Source of the DNA: Haberlea rhodopensis | Lineage: Eukaryota; Streptophyta; Magnoliopsida; Lamiales; Gesneriaceae | DNA: 64,000 nucleotides | Assembly: GCA_907163345.1 (NCBI GenBank) | Contig: CAJQUN010000059.1 | Span: forward strand, 3,220,189-3,284,188 | Direction: 5' to 3' | Shown here: positions 34,949 to 48,431 of the stretch, piece after piece | How positions within the stretch are numbered: the first letter of the stretch is position 1 | Layout: every line of letters starts with the position of its first letter | The notes under the pieces: model-generated | Told to the model about the DNA's origin: nothing | The model's database searches: none | Seen by the model: the letters and a program-made list of their open reading frames with translations, nothing else | Position numbers and translations under genes: made by a program

Positions 34949-35473
34949 AGGAAAAATTATACAAACCATCCTATAATTTGGCCCAAATTTCATTTTGCAA
35001 CCATTGTTTAAAAAATTACAGTTTACATCCTCAACTTTCATTAATTGTAACACTTTGTATCCTATTGACTCGATTTTGTATTTTTATCGAAGAGTTATTG
35101 CCGCATTCTCACCACCTTACATACTCAAACTTACATCCATTTAAGTTAGTTATTCCAAATTAAAAAAAATAAAAAAATATTTTTAATATCTAAATTCTCT
35201 AGGTAATGAGTACAGAAACTGAAATTTTGACACCCTAAATATTAATTTTGATTTTTAAAAATTTGCAATAGTTAGTTTAAGTGACTCTAAGTTTGAATAT
35301 GTAAGACGCTGATGAAATGCATTGATAAATTTTCGTTAAAAACATAAAATCGAGCCATAAGGATGCAAAATGTTACAATTAATGAAAGTTGAGGATATAA
35401 ACTGTAATAGTTTAAACCATGGTTGCAAAATAAAATTTAGACCAAACTATATAATAATTTTGATAATTTTCCC
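34949..35473. mobile_element. MITE with ~120-bp inverted ends, copy 1
   Basis: The left end 'ggaaaaattatacaaacc' mirrors the right end; 'aaattacagtttacatcc' near 35015 pairs with 'ggatataaactgtaatag' near 35393. Flanked by attaaaaa (34941-34948 and 35474-35481). It shares family-wide sequence with 45600-46117. Inserted exactly at the right tip of the Mutator-like element. Confidence 0.75.
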
Positions 35474-38404
35474 ATTAAAAATCCCTGATATAAGGGGTGA
35501 AAAATAGTTATAAAAAAAAAACTAAGGGTGAAAAATCCGTAGTAAACAAAAAGACATAAAGAAAACCCTGACGCCGTTAAATTAGAGGGGACTGGGAGGT
35601 GGAGCCACCGCACTAGAGACGGTAAGCAGGGTATGGGCGCACGTGACCTGTTGCTTGTTTCCCTTATTCCTCTCACCTCACGTGTTAATGTAGTCTTCTG
35701 TTGCATTACTATATCAAAATATTTATTATCATTTTGTTTTTCATCTTTAAAATAATAATAATGAAACATCTAAATAGAATTTGTGAAAAAATATGCTTAC
35801 TATATTTAAATTAAGTATGAAACAATAAAAACTTTGAACCCGAAAAGAACTGCAAAAAGGCAACAATAAAATGCCTACTCGAGACCACGAGAACTAAAAG
35901 TTGCAGCACGATCAATAGCGGCACGTGATCGATTGGGCACTTTTGTTCTAAGGGTAGTGGCACTTCATGTTTGGTTACGTTTTTTTTTTGTGTATATGGT
36001 TTTCAAATATTGTCTTTTGATGATACACCTTTTTTATTAATATAAATCTAGAACTAAAGAGATATACTTTTGAATATTAATCATAATATATTGAGAGAAA
36101 AGCAAGATCAAAAATGCATATTTATTCGTCTTCATATCTTATTTTTGAGAAATAGAGTTTGCAACTTTGTGGTTTGTGAGACTTGTGATTTGTAGTCCAA
36201 CTATCACAAGTAGGAAGACTTTGTATATTGAGATAAGATTGTCATATACGCTCTGTGAGTCGAGCAAAATATTCTTAAAGACAAAGTATTCACCAACACC
36301 GTTGAAAAGAAACACACCCACCAACAAAATTTGTACTCAACAAACATATTTAATTGTTCATAATTAAAATAAAACTTAAAAAAAACAATAGGTGAAATCG
36401 TTTTGTAAAATGCTATAATTTTCCAATCTCTTTTCTTTTATTTTAAAATTTCAAGAGTGAAAAATTAATCTTGTTGATAAAAATTTTCACATTCAATTCG
36501 AATTTTTTATATATATATTTACGTGTTTTCTACTAACTATTATACTTCATGAAGACCGTACTCAAATCATGCTCTCTTTCCAAGTTGTAAAAGATTCATC
36601 CTATAAATTTATATAACGTACCTCCTTTATATAATAATAATATTATTATATATATGTAAACAAAATCAAACTCAAAAATTTGAAAAAGAATTATACTAAC
36701 ATAAATATACTTTGGCTATAGAAATAACTAGAGCGGTCAAATTGAGTATCCATGGTGCAAAAAGAAAAGTAAAATGTGTTAATGTTTTAGAAATTTTTGG
36801 GAGCTGGTCAAAATGGATTAACGCATATCGGTTATGAATTGAAGTAGATTGGGGCGGTTGGATTTAGGTTAGCTAACCATATATTTAAAAAAATTAAAAA
36901 ATCAATTCACCAATTCCAAATCTAAATATGTAGAAATTAAAAACCTAATTACTTAAAGAAGTTGAAAATATATAATGATTGGTGTTTTTTGAAGAACTTT
37001 GAATTGCATATTTAGTTTTATAAGACTTTGTTAACTTTTATACACTTTTAATTCTTTATGCTAATGATATTGAATTTGAGCTATTAGGTTAAATGTAATG
37101 AATAATATATGAATTATGGAATAAGAAAATGATCGTCGTTGTGATTGTTTCATTAGTGTTTTTTTAATTTTTTTGTGGGTTGTCCACTTAATCCAAGGTA
37201 GATTTGGGGATTTTTTCAGTCCATGATCTATTTGATGGCAAACTATGGTAAGTTGTGACGGGTCGAACCTGTTTAATATTAAGAAATTTTTTTAAATAAC
37301 ATGTTATCAGTCGGCAAAATCAAGTAAAATGGCGTATTTAAAACGAGAAAAACACAATTTTAAAACCGTCTATTTTTATTTAGATTAAGTAATTTCAGAA
37401 TAATTTTATAGTATGTTTTGATTTTTTTTTTTTTATAGTTTTCGAAATATAATGTGAACTCCAAATCCAATTATAAATATTTGACATTGTTTTTAGGGCC
37501 ATTAATTTATTTGCAGCTTTGTCACGTCACCTTTAAGTGGAGGAAGGACGCATTCACCACCTTCACGTGCCTTATTTTTCGCGACAGAATGGCTTTTATA
37601 TTATTTACAGATGAAGATCCCTTTAATTTAGGCAAATTGGGATAAGATCTCCAATCCAAAGTTTCCGTTGTGTTTCAGTCTCTGTCAGTATTTATCTGTG
37701 AAATCAATCACTAATTCAAACATTCTATTACTTTTAAGTCCTTAACATCATAAAATTTCTAAAATAACCTTTGTATACATAAATATTTTCATTTTTCTTC
37801 TCGTTTGTACTTTCCTTTCATATTTTTCTCACTCATTACTCCTGCATGAACAAATTTACAATAATTGTACAACCAAATATGAAAGATAAATTTACATACA
37901 ACACAAAGCAATACACACACAACCCTCTTTGGATCACTTTGTTTCGATCAATCAAAAGAAAAAAACTGCAGAAATGAGTTGAGCAAGAAAGAAGGTGGTG
38001 GATGTGGCTTTTAAAACAATGATTGGAGGGGATGCTGAAGCTTATGGTGTTCGATGAATTTTGTGTAGATTTGTTTTGAGTCACAATAGATTTGCTTTGT
38101 AATTAGAGTTTGGTTGATCTCTTTATTATAACTATTTTTTTGTTGATTTATATTTGATGCATCTAGTGATTCTAATTATGGATATGAGTTTCTTTATATT
38201 TTCTTTGAATATTTGATTTCTTTACAATTGTAAAGTAGAGATGATATCTGGGTAGTGTGTGAAATGAGTGGAAACATGGATGTTTATATATTTAGTGATT
38301 GTGTTGGTTTCAATGAATACTTGGCATGGTTGTTTCTGCCCGATGTATTTTTGATTGATGTTTTTTTACTGGAGTTGCATATGAATGCAAGTAAAGTGTA
38401 TGAT
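35474..38404. other. Intergenic, no gene seen
   Basis: About 2.9 kb of AT-rich DNA. Short open frames (for example 35437-35769 minus, 36167-36367 plus, 37836-38084 minus) lack start context, domains or splice logic. A GC-richer spot at 35570-35680 has no recognisable content. Confidence 0.5.
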
Positions 38405-39329
38405 AAATGTTATAAACTGTATGATAATTGGAAAGTACTTAGTTCGTATTTAACATGTGCATATATTTTGTTTAAAATATACTCAATTTGTGTTACAAAA
38501 GTACCCGTTTTATGCGTTGAAAAGTAGTACTAATAGTTTTAGTTGGGGCCAATCAAAGATGATAGTTGAAAAGTTCTTATTTCAAATTTAAAATTTACTT
38601 AATGTAATGTTTAACATATACTCATTTTTTGTTCAAAAATACTAGTTTTGTTCTTAGTCTCGGTTGGGGCCAAACAAGGATGACAATTGGAAAGTACTTG
38701 GTCGATCTTCAAAATTTACTTTATTTCTCTTTAACATATAATCACTTTGTGTTCCAAAGGTATTCGTTTTGTGCTTTGAAAAGCAGTACTCAATTTGACA
38801 CTTAATAACTTCAATTTTCAACCATTAATGGTGTACTAATGTATATGTTGACATCATTTTTTGTCATATTTGATTGAGCATTCCAACAATTAAAAAGTTT
38901 CATATGCACCATTCAACATAATTGGGGCCAAACATCGATTCGGGCCAAGACAATGAATGATATTTCAAAAGTACTTGGAACATATTCAAAATGTACATAT
39001 TTTACTTTTCAAATAAACTCGGTTTGAGTTTTAAAAGTACTCACTATGTGTGTTGAAAAGCAATTATATTAATTCGGGTCAAGACAAAGAATGATAGTTC
39101 AAAAGTACTTGGAAAGTATTCAAAATGTACTTATTTTGCATATCAAATATGCTGAGTTTGTGTTGAAATGGTAATCGTTGTATGTGTTGAAAATCAATTG
39201 TCTCGATTTCGGGCCAAGACAGGGAATGATAATTCAAAAGTACTTGGAACATATTCAGAATGTACATATTTTACATTTTAAATATACTCAATTTGCGTTT
39301 AAAAAGTACTCATTATGTGTGTTGAAAAG

Positions 39330-39935
39330 TAGGGATGGCAATGGGACGGGTCCAAACCCGGACCCGCATTGAACCCGCCCCGTCGGGGCGGGTCTGGACC
39401 CGCTTCAACCGGGTTTGGAAGCGGGGCGGGGCGGGTTCGGGGGGGGCGGGTCCTGGGATTGGCCGAACCCGCCCCGGACCCGTCCCGCTATACATTTTTA
39501 ATTTTTTTTAAAAAAAAATATGATATTGATTATACATTTTAATTCTTTGATTGAACAATAAATTGTCATTATTTAATTTTATATCAAAATTCATGTGTTC
39601 ATGTTAAAAAAATTGGACATTTTGAAGGAAATAAGAACAAATTAATAAATATTTAGTAGTTTAAAGATAGTTTTACAATGTTTATTATAAATATTTATTA
39701 GAGAAGACATGAAATTTAATCACAAAACTCAACTTTTGTGTTTCAAAACTGATTTCTAGCTAAATTTTGTTTTTTAAAAAAATAATAAAAAAAAAAACTG
39801 GAACCGGGGTGGGGCGGGTAAACCCGCCGGGTTCGCGGGTCTAAGCGGGGCGGGGTGGGTCCGGGTTTTATGTGTAGCGGGACGGGTCGTGGGATTGGCC
39901 AAACCCGTCCCATACCCGACCCGTTGCCATTCCTA
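39330..39935 (+). mobile_element. Non-autonomous hAT element (606 bp)
   Basis: The left tip TAGGGATGGCAATGGG and the right tip (reverse complement TAGGAATGGCAACGGG) match at 14 of 16 bases. Flanked by perfect 8-bp duplications ttgaaaag (39322-39329 and 39936-39943). Both ends are dense in 'gggcgggt' words, the centre is AT-rich, and there is no transposase. It sits inside a tandem monomer. A partial relative begins at 57049. Confidence 0.9.
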
Positions 39936-40039
39936 TTGAAAAGTAATTGTCTTAATTCGGGGTAAGATAATGAATGATAATTCAAAAGTACTTGGAAAGT
40001 ATTCAGAATGTGCTTATTTTGCATATCACTTATACTGAG

Positions 40040-42586
40040 TGTGAGAGTCCGATCCTAATCTGGTGTTTAATTATCACGCAGTGATTAATTTACGTAAACA
40101 GCGGAAGAATATTTCAAATTTCTTATTAAATGGCCCTAAAAATTTTTGCTTTTAAATGATACATATGTATTAATATCAAAATATCTATAATTTCAGTTAG
40201 ACCTTTCATTTGCATACAATAAAGCAAATGTTATTCAAACATCACAAAAAGTCTCAAAAATATTATATCCCAAGTACAACATACACGTGGCATACCCCGG
40301 TAAATTTAGTTTGTTTAAAAGTGACACAATATTTCTGGGAATGAGCACTATACATAACCTGACCTCGCTCATCATGGAGCTCGGTTATCTCCCGATGCAT
40401 CACCGAAGCATCGTCACCATGTCCTCCTGTAAACCCTGTCATGCCCGAACAACAAAGATATGATAGCCCCCACAAAGGGGTCAGTACCCCAGTACGAGAA
40501 ATAAATAAATCATGTCAAATGACAAAGTATCATGCAATGCATACCATGTATGAATGGGTACAAGGAATCGAATATCAAGATACCAAAATTGGAGTCCAAA
40601 GGAAAGGTGTCATCAATCAATATCAAGCTCGAGCTGAGGGTGACAACACACACACTTTGCGCTAGGAGAATCATCACGTGATGTGCTCACCATCCCTCGT
40701 GTCTAGGTCCGTAGCAACGCGCGTGACTACAGTCGCTATACATTGCCTATCATCGTCGTGCCCGTCGTCCCCGACACTCAGAGTAAATCAACTCAGTAAT
40801 CATCAAGGATATCAAGAAATGGATAGATCAATATGATATGCCCATGAATCATCTATACATCATATGACATATGCAACTCAATATATCATGAAATCTCATG
40901 TGAAAGTATAAACATATCATGTAATTTCACATATCATGTAATCCAATGCATCTCAACATATCATATAGTCACATAAGAATCAGATAGTGAAAATTAAATC
41001 ATATAAATCAATTAATGGCATATAAAGTCATACAGTAGTATCATTACACATCTTTGCCAGACGTCATGATAGAACTCATTTCAACGTACCTCAACCCAAG
41101 CTAATCTACCGAGACTTCTCAAGTCAACATTCGGAATCTATTAACCTGGTCATGTAAATTCCAAAATAACACTAAGTGTTCAAATAGTGCATTGAATCAA
41201 ATCTAACTTAAAAATATGACCCTTATCGATTTTCCTACAATTTCAAGCTGACCCATTTTCTTAGAAAATCGCTATAATTACATACGACATCAAAACGACT
41301 CGAATTTAGTGCTCAAAGTTCATAAACTCAAAATATTACATTTCATCTATCATGGTATCAAGCTGGTTCGACCATCTAAGTGGGGTTTGAACACTAAAAC
41401 CATAGCATTTAAAAATGTGTTTTCCAGCTTGAGCAGTGTTAGTAAAAATGCTATAATGTTTTCGTTTCAAATTCAAATTGAGTGATTCCAGTGGTAAAAT
41501 TACAGACAACTTGAAATACTACAATTCTTATGTTTAGACATTTTCCGGAATTTCTAGCCAAAATTGCTCAGGAATCCGAAGAACACACTGCATGTGTAAT
41601 TTCGCCTACATGCAGGGCTCAGAAGGAGTACTAATAATATAAAATTCATAACTTCTTCAAATTAAGTCCAAATTAAGCTCTCTCTTTTTAAATAAAACGA
41701 AGAGAATTCAAAGACCTACAACTTTCATTTGAAGACTGAAATCAAATTCAAAATAAAATTTACCCAGAAAGTCGAATTACGCTCTGCATGCAACATGCAT
41801 GAACATGCAAAGATAGAAATGAGCACTGAAAGTAAAATTGACATAGAAGATCCAAATCACATGCTTTTGTTTTTTAAATCGCATAAAATTCAAAGATCTT
41901 TAACTTTTATCTTTGGCTCAAAGTTTCGGACTTTAAATGAGCCGAAAAGTCGAAACCATTTACTGCAAAAACTTCAAACATTTGCAGATTCTGTTTTACC
42001 AAAAAGACATCAATATTTTCATGCTTCTTCTTAAATTTTTGACTCAAAATCAACAAAACTCAACTCCATACAGGGGAAAAAATAGATTCATACCCTTGTA
42101 GACTAAGAATTCCATAATGAATCCACTCTCCAAGCTCATAGTCCTCAAATTCTTGAAGGAAAATGGGTTTTCTCATTCCTAGCTTGCTAGAAGTCCAAAT
42201 GCATGGAGGTTTTCTCTCAATTTTCTCTCAAAATATGGAGTGGGTTTCGAAATTTTGATGGTATAATCTGATACAAATGGAATAGGAGGAAGGCATTTTA
42301 TAATGTAAAAACAAGAGATGGTGGGCGTTGGTTACAAGGTTGCCCAAGGGATTGTTAATCAATTTTGTTTCCACCAAGTCCATGTGTCCGAAGATGGTGT
42401 TTTTCATCTTTTAATGTAGGTGAAAGGCCGAAAATACTATACAATTTGGTATAATTTTGATGTATTTTAACTTGGTTAAAAATAAGGTGTTGCGATCGGA
42501 ACACCTCAATTCACATTCTTCGCTTTTAATTACCCGGGTTTACTAACTCGAGGTTAAACATAATTAATTAGTAACGAGGCCTTACA
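40040..42586 (-). mobile_element. Solo LTR, Tekay-like Ty3/gypsy (2,547 bp)
   Basis: TGTGAG...TTACA ends with perfect 5-bp duplications CTGAG (40035-40039 and 42587-42591). On the minus strand it begins TGTAAGGCCTCG and ends 'gatcggactctcaca', the typical end of Tekay/Del LTRs; the end also matches the LTR at 32276-34170. No internal region, so a solo LTR. It interrupts the left arm of the foldback array. Confidence 0.88.
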
Positions 42587-44725
42587 CTGAGTTTGTGTTG
42601 AAATGGTACTCGTTGATGTGTTGAAAATCAATTTCTCGATTCGGGTCAAGACAAGAATGATAATTCAAAAGTACTTGGAACATATTCAAATTGTACATAT
42701 TTTACATTTCAAATATACTCAGTTTGCGTCTTAAAAGTACTCATTGTGTGTGTTGAAAAACAATTGTCTCAATTGGGGCCAAACAAATGATAATTCAAAA
42801 GTACGTGATTCGTATTTGAAATGTACGTATTTTACATTTCACATATACTAAGTTTTTATTCAAAAAGTACTCGTTTTGTGTTTTACGCGGTTGGTTGTCT
42901 CAATTAGGAAAAACAAGGAATGGTAATTAAGTAATAATTAGTTATAATCACAAAAAAAACAGTATTTACAGTGAAAATATTTAAATTAGATGCTTGTTGC
43001 ATCATTTATTGGTAATCAAGTGTGCCGTTACACTTCATAACTAGAACTGTCAAACATTAATGTTATATTAATGTATATGTCGACATCATTTTTGTCATAT
43101 TCAATTGAGCGCTCCAACCATTTTTAAATTCACATGCACCACTCGATATAATATATTGTATCAGGTGTGTGACCCTTCCAAAGTAAAGAATTTCTTGGAT
43201 TTCTCTATTACTCATTACGAATTTAAAAAATACTTGGTTATTAATTAAATGTACATATTTATATTTCATATATACACGTTTTGTGTTCAAAATACTCATT
43301 TTGTACCTATTTTACAAACGAGTACTTTCTGAAACACAATTGAGTATATGCGAAATGTAACATAGTTATATTTTAAATAAGAACCAAGTATTTTTTAAAT
43401 TCGTATTAGTAACTGAAGAATCAAAAAAATTCCCTATTTTGGAAAGGTCACACACCTTATACAACATATTATGTTGAGTGATGTATGTGAAATTTAAAAA
43501 TAGTTGGAATATTCATTTGAATATGACAAAAAAGGAAGTCAACATATACATTAGTACATCATTAATTGTTGACAGTTCTAGTTATGAAGTGTCAACGCAC
43601 ACTCGATTACCAATAAATGATGCAACAAGCATCTAATTTAAATCTTTTCTTCGTAAATACAATTTTTTGTAATTATAACTTAATTAACATTCATTGTTTT
43701 GCCTAATTGAGACAATCAATCACTTAACACACAAAACATGTACTTTTTAAACCAAACTTAGTATATGTGAAATGTAAAATACGTACATTTTGAATATGAA
43801 CCATGTACTTTTGAATTATCATTCATTGTTTGGCCCGAATTGAGATAATTGATTTTCAATACACACAACAAGTACTTTTTAAATACAAGCTGAGTATATT
43901 TTAAATGTAAAATATGTATATTTTGAATACGTTCCAAGTACTTTTGCATTATCATTCCTTTTTTTGGCCCGAATTGAGACAACTGCTTTTCAATACACAC
44001 TGAGTATATTTGAAATATAAAATAGGTATATTATGAATACGTTCCAAGTACATTTTGAATTATCATTCATTGTCTTTGCCTGAATTGAGACAATTGTTTT
44101 TCAATACACACAATTACCTTTAAACGCAAACTAAGTATATTTGAAATGTATAATATGTACATTTTGAATACGTCGAAGTATTTTTGAATTATCATTCTTT
44201 TTTTTGGCCCGAATTGAGACAGCTGCTTCAATACACACAACGAGTAATTTTAAATGCAAACTGAGTATAAATGAAATGTAAGGCACATTTTGAATTCGTT
44301 CCAGGTACTTTTGAATTATCATTCATTGTCTTGGCCCGAATGGAGACAATTGATTTTCAACACATACAACGAGTACCGTTCCAACACAAATTGAGTAAAT
44401 GTGATATGCAAAATAGGTACATGTTGAATACGAACCATGTACTTTTGAATTATCATTCCGTGTTTGGCTCCAATTGAGACAATTGTCTTTCAACACACAC
44501 AACGAGTACTTTTTAGACTCAAACTGAGTATATTTGAAATGTAAAATATGTACATTTTGAATATATTCCAAGTACTTTTGAATTATCATTCATTGTCTTG
44601 ACCCGAATCTTGATTTTCAACACATACAACGAATACCTTTTGAACACAAACTGAATATATGTGAAATGTAAAATAAGTACATTTTGAATACAACATAATA
44701 CTTTACAATTTATATTTCTTGTTTT

Positions 44726-45599
44726 CCACCTTCCTCATCGGACACAGCTCGACCCCTTTTTCCTACATATCATCAAGCTTTTTTGACTTCCATTTACGAC
44801 TTTTATAATGGACACGCCAACAGAGTTTGCGTGACAATGATTTTACAATGGAGTTGACGTGACCATCGTTTTTAATGGTCACGCAAACTCATTTGGCGTG
44901 TCCTGTTTTAAATATATTACACATTAACTGGGTTGATGTCTTATGTTGAAGAATCGCCAACTCAGTTGGCGATTAAAATTATTTTTATAATTAGTTATAT
45001 TTAAAATTATTTTGATAATTATTTATTTAATTGAGGTTATTTAATTAAACAATCCATGAAACTGAATATCTAAGTGGTGGGCCACTCATCACAATACATT
45101 AGTTGGCCACGTGATTTGGGAGGCGAACGTGGTAGGCATACTATTTTCATCACGTGATTCTCCCGGATTTTACGGGCTATATGCCACAAGGCAATTTACT
45201 TGGAAGAATGATTATATTGTTGTATGTAATTCAATATTAGCGATCGGCGTACACACATTATGTGTAATAAAATTTTATATATTATATATGTATACTAACT
45301 TTTTATATTTAAAATATCTAATTTAAATATGATGTTATAGGGAAGAGAAAAAAATGCCGAACATATTTTTGGAAGGAAAAAAAATTGATGAAAAATTAGG
45401 AACTAAGTTAGGAAGTTAATATGTGATCTTCCGATATTATCAATTATCTCATGGTCTCATGGCTTAGTAAAGCAAATAGATGATATTTTTGGAATTTCAC
45501 TATTGACATACCAAAATGGTTACTCTAAAGTGCCCACACATTATAATGTAGTATAGATGATAAGCTTAAAATAATTAGTATGTTAGATTATTATTATTT
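44726..45599. other. Non-coding with two hairpins
   Basis: No gene seen. 44810-44903 and 44953-44975 form hairpins (separate entry). An open frame at 45111-45326 has no domain. Confidence 0.45.
44810..44975. repeat. Two perfect or near-perfect hairpins
   Basis: 44810-44903 has ~26-bp arms (GGACACGCCAA...TTTGCGTGAC against GTCACGCAAA...TTGGCGTGTCC). 44953-44975 is a tight palindrome, AATCGCCAACT-c-AGTTGGCGATT. Both share the GCCAACT/AGTTGGC word. Confidence 0.8.
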
Positions 45600-46117
45600 A
45601 AAAAAATTACATAAAACATCATATAGTTTGATCCAAATTTTATTTTGCAACCATTGTTTGAAAAATTACAGTTTACATCCCCAACTTTCCTGAATTGTAA
45701 CACTTTGCAACCTCTTGACTCGATTTTATATTTTTATCGAAAATTTATAGCAGCATTCGATCATCGCCTTACATACTAAACTGAGATCCATTAAAGCTAG
45801 TTAATTCAAATGTTTAAAAAAACAAAAGTAATAGTTTTAGTATCGAAATTCTCTAGTTAACGATTAAGGAAAATGATATTTTGACACTCCAAATATTTAT
45901 TTTGATAATTTACAATTGCTAGCTTAAGTGGCTCTAAGTTTGAATCTAAGACGATAATGAAATGCAAAGATAAATTTTCGATAAAAACACAAAATCGAGT
46001 CAAGAGGATGTAAAATGTTACAATTCATGAAAGTTGAGGATGCAAACTGTTATTGTTGAAACAATGGTTGCAAAGTGAAATTTGGACCAAAATATATGAT
46101 TTTTTTGGTAATTTCCC
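45600..46117. mobile_element. MITE with long inverted ends, copy 2
   Basis: Diverged copy of the 34949-35473 MITE in the same orientation ('aaattacagtttacatcc', 'ttgactcgattttatattt', 'aaagttgaggatgcaaactg'). Flanked by perfect 9-bp duplications ttattattt (45591-45599 and 46118-46126), which points to a Mutator-like origin. Confidence 0.8.
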
Positions 46118-47453
46118 TTATTATTTTATTTAAAAGAATGTGTGTTTTTAAATTGAATTGGTTTATAGTGGGGTATAAACCAGGTATTTACAAGTATTTC
46201 TATTTTATGGGTATATACATCGACTAATCAAATTAAATTCTGAAGAAATTACAAAAAATTTAATAAATAGTATACTTTGCAAATAGCAATTAATAATCAG
46301 TCATATACCCCTAAAAATTATTAGTTTTTACATAAGTGATTCTACAGTTAGATATTATATTTGATAATCATTCGAAATAAATATATTATTTTCAATCAAT
46401 GTCCCTTCTATATCCAATTCAATTATAATAATAATTATAATATATTATAATCATATAATTTAAAATATAATATATATAGATTGATATTGGATATATTCAT
46501 CTCCATACTATATAATCAAGTGGCAAACTCCTATAATAATTATTTTATTTATTACTGTAATATATCAATTTTCTATCCCAAATACTCTTCCCCACAATAA
46601 ACTTATTTCATAAAAAAATAAAAACATGAAATAACATTTGACGAGGAACATCGCAGCTCTGAGTGTTCTTGCTTAATACATAATAGAGTTTAATTAATAT
46701 TTAATATACATTATATTTTGATTTTAGTAAAAAAAAAAATTTTTATTATGTTACAAAAATCCATTTTGTAATAAAATAAATAAGAAAGTATTGAATTAAT
46801 TTATAATATAATATATATTGATTATATTATAAGAATATTCGGAATGCGTATTATCCAAAAAATTTTAAGCTGTATAAGATAGATTAACGAAGTTATATTA
46901 TCATAATCCAAAGATCTTTGGACATCACTTTGGTTATGGGCGATATGAGTTATTTGGAAGCATCACAACAATGTAATCTTCAAGGACACAACACCGTTGA
47001 AGAAATTCAAGTGCGTCTTGGATATGGATTTCAACTAAGGTGATGAACGTTGTGTTGTTCTCCTTCAATGGCTGGATCATAAATCCCTTGAATTGTTGTA
47101 GTCGTAGATTGTTTCCGGGGTAGTTTCTTGTTTAGTTTTGTTGATTGTAGGAGGTAATATTGGCGATGTTTCGTGTTCCCCTATATTAGGATGTAGAAGA
47201 GTTATGTCCTTGTATTCATGATTAAAAATATTTTTTTTTAAACCGGTTAAAAAAATATATTATCCTAATCCATTAAGGACAAAGACACAGCAGCAATTTA
47301 TAATTGTTAACGGATCCCAAAGCTGATACCTCAAGAAAAAGAATGTTGATGTTAAGAGGGGAGGTATCTTTGCATTTATTTAATCACCATATTAATTAAA
47401 TTAATCACTTTTATCATTTAATTAAATACGCAACAAATCATTGAAGTCTGTCA
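46118..47453. other. Intergenic, unassigned
   Basis: AT-rich to ~46900. 46915-47230 is less AT-rich and ends in 'ttgtattcatgattaaaaat' plus a T run, which could be a retroposed fragment, but I recognise no protein. No gene called. Confidence 0.4.
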
Positions 47454-48431
47454 TGTGCTGTTGTTTGTATATAATTGAGCAATAAAGAAGCTAAATGCGG
47501 TTTTTACGTGGTCAAGTGACGTTTTTGCTTTAACCATGGTTATGCTGTTCATATATGCGATGATTGTTAACTTTAATCTCGTAATTACGGAGGAGCTCCT
47601 TGGTAGGGTTAGGCAACGGCCAAGATTAGTCTTTGTTACCTCGGATTCCTTGGTTAACAATAACTCCTTCGACGGAGGTAAGCTATCCTGAAACAGAAAA
47701 GTTAGAAGGGAGCCGGAGAGGGTTCTCCGGCGGGGCCCTCCGACAATCAAGTCAGAATAGTGGATATGGGAATAAGAGCTTTTTTCAAACAAAGGTGGGG
47801 AAAAAGTAAATAATAATTCTCCCCCTGCAAACCTGGTACCTTAAGCGTATATATAGTGTGAGAGTGAGAGGGATAACCTTCTTTGGCCGGCGGATATTAG
47901 GGGGACCACTGCGGATATTCCACTGAGTATTTTTGTCTCAGAGGATGGGACACACCACACGAATACTGTACACATCGTACGATACCCTATACCGGCAAGA
48001 TCTTGAAGTTACTACAAAATATTCTCTGGGGTACTGGTCACTTTCTGATTGGCTTATTTATGCGTCAGTCTCTGTCTAGGATAAAAATCAGTTATAGACA
48101 ACTCGGACGAGGGACCACTCTAGTGCCCGCGATGTACTGCCGATTGCTGAATTGCACAAGGGACCAAGGATCCGCCCTGAGTTGGTTACTCCAGCTCGGG
48201 CACCAGTCGTGCGACTCATGTGAGCTAAGCCAGGGGTCGGATCGGTGAGTTGGGTTGGAAGGTCAGGGTTGAGCTAGGTATAAGTGCCGCGATGGTTTTA
48301 GTAGGACAAGTTGGATCTGGAGCCTAAAGATATCCACCGAGGTGGCCCCTGCGCAGTAAAGGGACGGGGGCATGGGTCAGGTCATATCCATATAGAATTA
48401 GGGTTGAGGCCGTACCGACCTCTCTCAGAGA
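47454..48431 (-). mobile_element. Ty3/gypsy (Tat-like) solo LTR, probable
   Basis: Read on the minus strand: a GC-rich U3, a 'cactatatatacgc' TATA near 47860, then 'ctgacttgattgtcggaggg' and 'gccggagaaccctctccgg', a phrase set I associate with U5 regions of Tat-lineage LTRs. Flanked by TGTCA (47449-47453 and 48432-48436). The 5' tip is TC rather than TG, so a tip mutation or a wrong edge is possible. The open frame at 47451-47792 is part of the LTR. Confidence 0.5.

Larger units (their letters stand above)
38405..44725. repeat. Foldback structure: inverted arrays of ~130-bp tandem monomers
   Basis: On the left arm, 'gataattcaaaagtacttgg' and its neighbours recur at 38959, 39093, 39228, 39976, 42659 and 42789. 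The spacings are 130-135 bp once the two insertions (hAT and LTR) are subtracted. From about 43317 the same monomers run in reverse complement ('gaattatcattc' near 43813, 44056, 44187, 44312, 44447 and 44579) to ~44725. The centre (about 42900-43740) is a non-tandem palindrome. Leaving out insertions, the arms are ~1.75 and ~1.4 kb. No coding capacity; resembles a foldback transposon or a Mutator-like element with array ends. Confidence 0.8.

Noticed and set aside
38255..38527. 90-codon frame at the left of the foldback array
   Set aside because: It runs into the tandem monomers and is not kept in the inverted arm.
45111..45326. 71-codon plus-strand frame
   Set aside because: No domain, no promoter or splice evidence; AT-rich chance frame.
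47451..47792. 113-codon minus-strand frame as a gene
   Set aside because: It lies in the U5-like part of an LTR, with no domain.
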